Source: Onchidella celtica (taxonomy: Eukaryota > Mollusca > Gastropoda > Systellommatophora > Onchidiidae). From it: DNA of 64,000 nucleotides. Made by a program: the position numbers and the translations under genes. The stretch is taken from the NCBI GenBank assembly GCA_963931925.1, contig OZ007570.1, positions 49,015,324 to 49,079,323 of the forward strand, given 5' to 3'. Positions 56,545-64,000 of the stretch are shown here, one piece after another. The notes under the pieces are model-generated. The model was not told the DNA's origin and made no database searches. It saw nothing but the letters and a program-made list of their open reading frames with translations. Numbering within the stretch: position 1 is the stretch's first letter; each line of letters starts with the position of its first letter.

Positions 56545-56770
56545 GGCCCACCCAGTATCCTTACGTCAGTTCGACGTAGACTTGTAGAGGATTTCCCCAC
56601 AGGGTTGGTAGGATACCATGGGGGCTAGCCAGCTACATCAAACAGATGTCGGCACGATAACGTAATCAGATGATAAATGTGGGAACGATGTTATTACTAT
56701 CTGTAAAGTTGATGTCAGTCCCAGGCATCGGATTTTCGTGGAGTTTCTGGCTAGGCCTTGTCCCTGTGGG
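56545..56770 (+). repeat. Isolated unit(s) related to the ~141-bp repeat
   Basis: GGGAACGATGTTATTACTATC and GTTGATGTCAGTCCCAGGCATCGGATT parallel the core of the array at 31430-32215. The match is diverged. Confidence 0.4.
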
Positions 56771-56849
56771 TTAGGGTTAGTGTAGTGTTACCTAGCCGAT
56801 TGAATAACTTTTGGGGAGAGGCGATTCGGCAGGGATCACATAATGTGTA

Positions 56850-56991
56850 AGTTGAAGGAAGTCAGTGCCTCAAACACTTGTCCAGCTGAGATCCTCTGAT
56901 AATCCCCATTAGCGTCTGTTAGAGCTGCAGCTGTAAGGCTTATAACGCTGACCTCAACAATTCCACAAAGTGACATTGGAATGAAATCCAC
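56850..56991 (-). pseudogene. Decayed duplicate of esterase exon 1
   Basis: From 56991 the reverse strand encodes (V)[18 protein letters not shown] followed by [12 protein letters not shown], clearly homologous to MNFISMLLCGIVAFSVLNLV and PAAQTDFGNYY of the intact exon at 53391. The start codon is GTG in place of ATG, similarity fades after about 35 residues and the frame ends in TGA. Non-coding bases upstream also match, so a genomic segment was duplicated. No further esterase exon follows in the 3 kb between the two copies. Confidence 0.75.
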
Positions 56992-57027
56992 TGCTATGAT
57001 AATAAAAATGTACATTTTCGTTGGTTA

Positions 57028-57329
<302 letters not shown>

Positions 57330-58137
57330 GTTTCAACTTTTGTTTTTTCAGGCTGACCGTTTTGCACCAACATTTAGGCATGTTGAAAATATAATATTTT
57401 TTTTTTAATGATACGCAGAATAAAGTGTGAGTCGGAGGAGGGGGAGAGAGGTGGGGTGGGTGGGTGGGGGAGGGGGTCCGTTTCAGACTTGCACCATACA
57501 AGAACTGTTATCGGTTTGGTACAAATACAAGGTCATGAAATGAACCCATTCCATTCCTATGTCAACAAAGGTCAAAAACCCTATTTGGCAATGACTTTAT
57601 CCTCAAGGTCCAGCCCAGCTCCCTTCGTATTAGAAGAGCTGCTAGACGAAAAAAAAAAAAAAAGGCTGGGGTGGGATGACATTACATAATTATAGATTGG
57701 GTATTTAAAGTACAATTATACTAGGACATCTCACTTTCTTTGACTGACTGGCTGAAACAGGGGATGAAGATGGGATTTTTTGCGTGCATAGATTTAGTTG
57801 TTTCAGGTCGGCCTTTCCTTGTGAGAGACTGCAGAAAGTAGAAAATAAGAAGTGCCAACTCCGAAAACTAATCAGATATGTTGGGACTGAACGTTTAAGT
57901 AGGCTATATAATTATATGTATGACGATTTCTTATATACTTCTGGCTGTTCGTGACAGCACCTACATAGTTGCTTTAATACTAAATACTAATACTTATACT
58001 AATAAGACCAATAAATGTCACCTATAGGTAGAACGCGCATGACCTCACAGAGTGTTTTTGTTTTGTTCTTCCGGCTGACAAGATGGCCGTTGGATCAGCT
58101 GATTAGTGTAACTTCGAGATATGTCTAAGCGGTTAAA
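57330..58137. other. Intergenic sequence with no recognisable gene
   Basis: A G-rich tract at 57450-57475 and an A run at 57650. No gene recognised. Confidence 0.5.
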
Positions 58138-58224
58138 ATGCCTGCTGGTTGCATTGCCGTTGACTGTTATGACAGGGGTGGAAAGGATGGATCCAAGCTG
58201 GTCAGATTCCCTACCACCAGTGTA
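58138..58224 (+). CDS. Possible first exon of a THAP-domain protein (weak)
   Basis: From ATG the frame reads MPAGCIAVDCYDRGGKDGSK followed by LVRFP. This resembles the start of THAP zinc fingers (MPxxCxxxxCxNR...F.RFP), a DNA-binding domain shared by host regulators and P-element-type transposases. The right border is uncertain: the frame stays open beyond the resemblance, and a donor-like GTAAAC lies near 58220. No second half of the domain was found. It may be an isolated relic. Confidence 0.35.
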
Positions 58225-58684
58225 AACAATGGAAAGGAAGTGAAAGAATTGACCGAACGTCTCCATGTGCATACACACGCGCCATTGTTTACTGTAGCGA
58301 ACTATACTTTTAGCTCGCCTCCGATTGGTTCGCGGCGCCTTCCGTGCTCGCAATGCAAATCAGATAACGAATCAAAATCAATGCCACGATCGCCATGGTG
58401 ATGCATGGGTCCGGACTGACAAGATGGCGGATATGCGCGTTCTGCCTATATAGCACTTCATCCTGCAATACAAGTTCTAAGCGCTTTACAGACATTCCAT
58501 CGCTCACATTCAATTCATCTTTACAAAGAACATACTAAAACATGTTGCATTCTATCAATTAGAAAGACATGTTTTAAGATATTTCTTGAGAACTTCTGTG
58601 TCTTGTCCATCCCTTAAGTTTTACACCATCTTTTGCATGTAGTAGATCAACAAACGTATTCTCCATCAACTCAGCCCAACTTCA

Positions 58685-59025
58685 TTATACTTTACAGTCT
58701 GCATCGTAAAGACTACGCTGCGCTGCAGACTGTCTGTTATCCAACCTCAAAATACCTTTGAATGGTCTGACACTTAGTAATAATGAAAAATATTTTTCTG
58801 CCAGAAGGACATCGGCCAGGTGACTAGGTTTGCCGCGGTTTGTAGCAAAAAATATTTCGAGAAATTCATAAGCAACTCTACGTCTTCTTCCGTGTTCACT
58901 TTCAATCATCCAGACTTGACCCCCAGGGCCGATCTTTCCCATGAAGTCCGCAGTCAGCTGCAAGTTCTCTGTCGACTCCCCATAGTATTTCCAGGGTAGT
59001 GTTCTCAGTGGCCCATGTTTCCGGT
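58685..59025 (-). CDS. Unrecognised exon-like open segment
   Basis: A good acceptor (GCTGTTTTAG) sits just above 59025 on the reverse strand. From there about 114 codons are open, including HGPLRTLPWKYYGESTENL, a GKIGPGGQVWMIESEHG segment and VAYEFLEIFFATNRGK. The Trp/Tyr/Gly-rich start looks protein-like. I do not recognise the family, and the 3' border (donor or the stop at 58685) is not fixed. It could be an internal or terminal exon of an unknown gene, or part of a transposon. Confidence 0.35.
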
Positions 59026-59221
59026 CTAAAACAGCATATTATAGCAAAGCAAAATTCATAATTGTAGCAGATACAAGCAATTAAAATGACGTCTCACTCT
59101 GAGAAATATTGCGTGAAATTTCACCATGAATTATTGGCAAAGTAAAGATACGAAAGTTGTTTGTTGTTGTTATTGTTGTTGTTGTTTTGACATTTGAAAG
59201 TTTAACAAGCAGGCTTTCAGA

Positions 59222-59570
59222 CTGTCGCTTAGGAAAAAGGCTTTTTCTATCGTTGGGGCCTAAATTGTGGAACAACATTAGAGTTGATACCGGGTAAAGG
59301 GAGAACATCATCACATTTAAAAATAGACTCAAAATTGAATTGCTTAGAACTGTTTTCTTTGAAACTAGAATGGATGATGTCCTGGTCTTAGACGTTTGAG
59401 GATGAGAGTAGATTAAGTTTTGTTAATGTATGTGAGTGGAAGCATGATGAATTGGACTTACGCTAATATTGCTTCTGATTTTTGTTCAGCCCCTTAGAGC
59501 ACATTATTTTGTGTGTGTGTGTGGATTTGAGCGGGGCTACATAAACTAATTATTCCATTACTGTAATTCA
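59222..59570 (+). mobile_element. LINE 3'-end fragment, copy 2
   Basis: The frame reads RLFLSLGPKLWNNIRV, one in-frame stop, then ENIITFKNRLKIELL and VLVLDV with a stop. That layout is common at the C-terminus of non-LTR reverse transcriptase proteins. The AT-rich 3' part is shared with 4074-4436. Confidence 0.6.
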
Positions 59571-59733
59571 TATTTCTATATTTTGATGAAGCCACAACCG
59601 TGCTGATATTCACAAAACACTTTTAGTTCTTTAGTTGGATTATAGCATTATGTACGAGGATTTTAGTACTAATTCTACCCGGTATATGTCTTGACTGTTC
59701 ATCCCTAGCAACCTCTGACGCACCATACCTAGA

Positions 59734-59912
59734 AGTGAAAAGTCAATGTCCAACCTGACCCCATTCCGATGCCCGGGCAGGTGACAGTGTCAGCTACCAT
59801 CCGCATCAACAGAGGATGACAGGACAGAGGTTTGGATGTGGATGTGACCATAAAGAGATATGTAGGCTTTTTGTGGGTCACAGTGCCGTGCATCAGCGAG
59901 GTTGGAAGCTGG
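59734..59912 (+). pseudogene. GM2-activator-like gene, exon A (with an in-frame stop)
   Basis: One frame reads NVQPDPIPMPGQVTVSATIR, then INRG, TGA at 59818-59820, and QDRGLDVDVTIKRYVGFLWV followed by TVPCISEVGS. The spacing of PDP..PG, LW..VPC and the final Cys (made by joining TG at the GTGAGT donor to C of the next exon) matches ganglioside GM2-activator proteins. Those are small secreted or lysosomal ML-fold lipid-transfer proteins. The part left of PDP needs a one-base shift to stay open (TGA at 59737-59739 otherwise), and the acceptor CTAG|AAGTG is a guess. Earlier exons with the signal peptide were not found. Confidence 0.7.
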
Positions 59913-59978
59913 TGAGTAGGAGGATTTCCATGGCAACTTAGTTCTAGCGTCTCAAAACTATTTTTTTTTTGTATTTGG

Positions 59979-60223
59979 CGACCTTAGTTCTTGTTTGTTC
60001 TACCTCCATTTTCTGAAAAAATGGAGATCGTTTGGTATGTAGTAGAGGTACATGTATAGCAATTGCACACTTTGACACTTGTTTAAAATGCATTCTGGCA
60101 CGTATCAAGCTGTTTCACAGTTCCTATTATTTTTAACTCCTTATCATAATATTAAAGCCGCAAAAGTTTAACACTGAAGTTCTCCTTTGTGCAAAAAGTG
60201 GAGTTGGAACAAACAAGGACCAA
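59979..60223 (+). mobile_element. MITE family M, copy 4 (in the first GM2-activator-like intron)
   Basis: Starts CGACCTTAGTTCTTGTTTGTTC and ends GGAGTTGGAACAAACAAGGAC, with the shared interior. It begins 67 bp after the donor of exon A. Confidence 0.75.
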
Positions 60224-61327
60224 TTGTGCGAGTTTTGGAGATCACAACAATATTTTTGATATTTTTTAATAGTAATTTAGTAATTTTTTAATAATGCTTT
60301 TAAAATATTATTATCTTTTTAATTTACGGTCAAATACATAGACTTCTCCTTCGTATTTCCTTGGGATTAAAAAAAATATGAGTGGCGTTTGACTCTGTCA
60401 GTTAATCGTTACTGGGCCGCATACCGAAAGAATCCGTTGTCCTCGGAAAGCCGATAGTCCTTTTAGACAAAATTATTAATTGCCCATTGGTACTTTTTGC
60501 TGTAAGGACGGCAAGGCATTCACACGACAGTAGGCTAATTGGGCTACCATGCTACGGTTTGTATCCCCAAGGCTTCACTGGGACGCAAACTGTTTCTTTA
60601 TTGTCTCGAAGTCACTTAGTTTTAGCCGGGATTTTCTCAGCTACCACATACTAGTGGTAGTCTTAAAAATTTGGCATGCAGAGTGTGCATTGGCCTAGGT
60701 ATCACGAAAAGCATACATTTTGTGGAAAGCGGATTCCATTGATTCCGGCTTTGCCTTGTTGGATTAGGTAAAGGATTTGCGAGTTTGGACAATCAAGGTA
60801 GAGGATTTGCAAGGTTTGACAGTTTGGACAATCCAGATGAAGCCTACTAAAATAAGAATAGCTGACCGATGCTAGTGTGGAAGAAAAAGACCGAATGAGA
60901 GATTTAACTCAGGAACGAGGCCACGCCAATCCTGGCCCCTCCGAATCATGGTAAAAGTTTGGTAAAGTACCCGTAAATCGAGCAGCAAAATATGTGTAAT
61001 AAGATAATTATGACGGTGTTAAAAGAAAATAATATTATATTTTAAGAAATGAACCTGGTCCGGAGCGAAATCCTCATGTCTAAACTGAATAAATTATATT
61101 GTAATCGAAATGACACCAACGGGTGGCAGATGGCAACATTGCAGCAGGGCTGGGTACAAGATGAGTTGTGTTTTAACAAATGTTAATGAGGTGTAAAACT
61201 TTATACATGTATATGCATCATCGCTTTAGAACCAGGCACGTTTATGTCCAGGAGAACTGTTTTGAGCAGACTTAGTTATAACATTTTACTTTCATAATAT
61301 CTTTGATTACCTCATTTGCTGACACAG
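60224..61327 (+). other. Remainder of the intron between GM2-activator-like exons A and B
   Basis: AT-rich sequence with no other feature recognised. It ends in the acceptor GCTGACACAG. Confidence 0.5.
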
Positions 61328-61505
61328 CAAGTACGACGCCTGTGCCTTGGTGGACAGATATCAGAACCAGACCTGCCCGGTACAACTGGCCGTCAGCAAC
61401 ATACCTTGTACCTGTGAGACCATATACCCAGGGGACATGGTGATGGTTGATCAGAAAGTCGACATTCCCAAACTTGACGGTCTTCTTTGGTCATGGTTGG
61501 CGTCC
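61328..61505 (+). pseudogene. GM2-activator-like gene, exon B (donor GT changed to AT)
   Basis: One base completes a Cys codon from exon A. There follow 59 codons: KYDACALVDRYQNQTCPVQL, a SNIPCTC motif and LDGLLWSWLAS. The C...CP....IPC.C cysteine pattern matches the GM2-activator family. Homology with the next exon demands a phase-0 junction after WLAS at 61505, but the bases there are ATAAGT, one change from the consensus donor GTAAGT. As written the intron would be AT-AG. Confidence 0.75.
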
Positions 61506-61574
61506 ATAAGTAGCTCTATATCTTCTTACTATAATGGAGCCAGAGGGTGAACATGTAAGCACCTTAAACGTTGT

Positions 61575-61680
61575 AACCACGTGACCAAAAATTATGAAAG
61601 TCTGTGTACAGCCTCAATTTTATACCATAAATTACGCGGACACATCCATTTAGGACAAAATTCAACCTTTCATATCATTT
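61575..61680 (-). repeat. Short dispersed repeat E, copy 2
   Basis: Reverse-strand counterpart of 48840-48935, with AATGGATGTGTCCGCGTAA and CTTTCATAATTTTTGGTCACG. Confidence 0.45.
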
Positions 61681-61842
61681 TTTTTGTAAAATTATTTGAG
61701 CCATAAAAAGGAAACACATTTTACTCGAGTAATATCGAAAAGTATGATCGGAAATTTCGCTCTTCGCCTCTGTTTCTTCATAGCTGGTCAAAATCAAGTT
61801 CGGGATATCTCTGTACAATACTTTCCATTAGAGTTTGATTTG

Positions 61843-62045
61843 ATTTGAGTTTGAGTTTTACGGCGCATCGGCACGATAACGACCACTTTGCACCCTTCAC
61901 GGTCTATTTGGGTACACTTTCTTTATTTACGTTTCGTATTCAGAGCTGTCAAGTTTAACACAGAATTAAATACATTCACATAATTTTAACACATTGGTAT
62001 AATTCTAAAATAGTTGTTTTGTATAGGTCTGGAAAAAGTTTTTGC
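61843..62045 (-). repeat. Dispersed repeat family D, copy 5
   Basis: Starts GAGTTTGAGTTTTACGGCGCATCGGCACGATAACGACCACTTTG and continues through TTTTAACACATTGGTATAAT to TAAAATAGTTGTTTTGTAT. Confidence 0.6.
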
Positions 62046-62489
62046 ATCAAGTCTAAATGCCATTATCAGTGTGACCTAGATCTATATATACCATGGGGCG
62101 TGGTACAAAAAATTTGCAAGTTTTTGCTTGCCCGGGTCGGCTAGTTACTTAAATATAAAACCTCGCCCAATTTTGAACAAGGCGGACAGTCGCTCAGTCT
62201 TACTGGTCAGTCATGCTACTATGCAAGCCTCACTGTACAAATTAAGCACAAATCTGTTATATGCCATGGTCGTAGTTTTAGTTTTATTTTTTTACACTAT
62301 ATCTATACTATACCGCTGACCCTGTCATAAAACCGTGCAAGTGAGAGAAGCTTAATTTGACAGGAAAGGGGACAAAACGGTTTTTCTGGGAATGCATTCT
62401 TATCTTACATATACATGTATATATATATTTAGTGGTGTAAATACATTGTTTTGTACTGCCCTGTTTTTGTACTACTACTTCTGTACTTA

Positions 62490-62818
62490 CAGGGGTCGGC
62501 AAACGTTTTAGATCATTGACCCCTTCATGGATGCTTCATCGACCCTCATCATGTGAAATAAATGAATAAATGTTATCAATAATAAATTTCTCAATTTAAA
62601 AATAATAATCCGTTCGCTCTTTTGCTTCATTACTGCTTCTCGATGAGAAACATATAAAGAAATTTAAATAAAATACTTACAGAAATTGATAAATAACATT
62701 AAAATGTTACTTACATTTTATTGACCCCTTTTTGACCCCTAGACATTTATCGACCCCTTGGATAGTCATATCGAACCCAAGGGGTCGATATCGATATCGA
62801 CCACTTTGCCGACTCTTG
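62490..62818. mobile_element. hAT-type MITE
   Basis: The left end CAGGGGTCGGCAAACG and the right end (inverse complement CAAGAGTCGGCAAAGTGG) are the terminal repeats common in animal hAT elements. GACCCC motifs are repeated inside, together with a short GATATCGATATCGA palindrome near the right end. It is 329 bp with no transposase. An 8-bp target duplication is not evident. Confidence 0.65.
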
Positions 62819-63020
62819 CCTTTGTCAATAGAGCAAATAAAATTCCTTCAAGAAGTTCGTGGAATATTTGGTAAAAAAAAAAAGAGTTGACATTTCCAAT
62901 TGTGCGAATACTCTTGTGCGGGCTTTTGATACTGATAGGGTTTACGATACTGCACATGCGTGCAATTTACCATATTAAATATCGTGTGTAATAATAATAG
63001 TAATCTTTTTTTGTTTTCAG

Positions 63021-63107
63021 GGCAGCTACAAGGCGGACATTAAACTGATTGACAGAGCAAATGACACTGAGCGCGGTTGCGTGCACGTTGAAGGAACAAT
63101 AGACTAG
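63021..63107 (+). pseudogene. GM2-activator-like gene, final exon
   Basis: After the strong acceptor TTTTTTTGTTTTCAG, 28 codons read GSYKADIKLIDRANDTERGC then VHVEGTID and TAG. The G.Y...I.L.D.....GC..V pattern is the C-terminal beta-hairpin of GM2 activators. A poly(A) signal AATAAA lies at 63212-63217. Confidence 0.75.
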
Positions 63108-63690
63108 ATCGAGAGCCGCTTGCAGTGGTTTCCCATGCAATATTTTTGGATAAATCAGTGATCAAATTCTGTCCAGTTTCAACACAGGCTTGCCAGTTGC
63201 TTTATAATGCAAATAAATATCAAAATGGTGTACTTTAACGTTACCTAGCCTACAACTAAAACCTGGCATTTGTTGTTGTTCTTTTTTCTCTTTGCACCTC
63301 AAAAATATTTTCAAAGCAAAAAAAAAACAAAACAAAGAAGTTCTATTAAGATATAATATTTGAATTTACCATGTATTTATAATGCATGAAGAAAAAATAC
63401 CACCGCATCTTCCCTGTAATGGTCACAGATTGATGAACAAATGCAAAATTGCACAGTGATTTACGAAACATTTTTTTTAAATTGATTATTAATGTAAAAC
63501 ATGGACATATCAGAAATCTTTGTCGTCCTTCATCATCCCATTATGGAAAAACAGCCACTCAATTTGTGATTAAATAAAGGAACCAATTCAACACATCCAA
63601 ACAACAATGCTAATGATGATCATGGGCAAGACCATGACCAGACAGCGGTGACAAGACAGATGTGTTGGACTTCTGAACTGTGTCAAAGCC
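63108..63690. other. 3' flank of the GM2-activator-like locus
   Basis: Contains the AATAAA signal at 63212-63217. Otherwise AT-rich with no feature. Confidence 0.5.
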
Positions 63691-63972
63691 AAATTGAAGA
63701 GCATTTTTTCCATAACATGATAAGTCAATTTTGCATGAGTTTTGGCCCCTATCAGATAGTCATTCAAAATTAGTGTAAGACGTGGTGTAAGAGTTCAGCT
63801 AAAACTTGCTGTGTCCCATCTTCATCCGAAGCTTTAACTGAACACTTTCAAGTTGTAACTGCATGAACACGTACACCGCGTCTCACACTAATTTTGAATG
63901 ACTATTTGAAAGGGGCCGTAACTCATGCAAAATTTGACTTGCCCTGTTTTGGAAAAACTCTCTTCAATTTTA
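63691..63972. repeat. Long imperfect inverted repeat (foldback)
   Basis: The left arm (from 63691, AAATTGAAGAGCATTTTTTCC, through AAGTCAATTTTGCATGAGTT and GTCATTCAAAATTAGTGT) is the inverse complement of the right arm (to 63972) with few mismatches. The arms are about 110-120 bp and the centre about 50 bp. It may be a MITE. The right outer end is close to the window edge, so the full extent is not certain. Confidence 0.8.
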
Positions 63973-64000
63973 CGGCGGCCCATTTATGTTTTCTGCAGTG

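Overview
This is a window of a eukaryotic, metazoan nuclear genome. It is AT-rich, mostly non-coding and crowded with repeats. The genes are spliced (GT...AG introns), microsatellites are abundant, and there are tRNA-derived SINEs, LINE tails, MITEs and LTR retrotransposons. The repeat mix, a Gmr1-like LTR element and a mag/Steamer-like LTR element suggest a mollusc, perhaps a gastropod. That placement is inference; no single marker in the window proves it. No bacterial, plasmid or CRISPR feature is present.

Layout. 1-20 kb holds no convincing host gene. It carries long CT, CA and TAG microsatellites, two copies of one SINE family with perfect target-site duplications (698-969 reverse, 17675-18056 forward), MITEs, a LINE tail, a 65-bp minisatellite, a hAT transposase remnant and several dispersed repeats. 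20067-28480 is a complete 8.4-kb LTR retrotransposon with two 1195-bp LTRs that differ at one base and a 5-bp target duplication. Its single 1574-codon gag-pol reads gag, protease, integrase, reverse transcriptase, RNase H, the Ty1/copia order on a Ty3/gypsy-type polymerase. 28-42 kb is again repeats: a 1.1-kb terminal-inverted-repeat element, a degenerate ~141-bp tandem array, a LINE tail and a solo LTR of the same family (36907-38141). 42625-47525 is a second complete LTR element in reverse orientation, mag-like, with gag and pol in different frames and a tRNA-Leu-type primer site; it sits in a run of G.

Host genes. 48227-53391 (reverse) is an apparently intact three-exon type-B carboxylesterase/cholinesterase-like gene of 669 codons; all three exons join in frame at GT-AG sites. 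A decayed copy of its first exon, together with its upstream tetranucleotide microsatellite, lies at about 56.85-57.33 kb. 59734-63107 (forward) carries three exons of a GM2-activator-like (ML-type lipid-transfer) gene, with an in-frame stop, a probable frameshift and a broken splice donor, so it looks like a pseudogene or contains sequence errors. Weaker candidate exons (THAP-like, MADF-like and one unrecognised) are listed with low confidence.

The two LTR elements carry the proteins needed for their own copying. The MITEs and SINEs would depend on enzymes encoded elsewhere. The esterase and the GM2-activator-like gene are neighbours on opposite strands, and nothing in the sequence ties their functions together.
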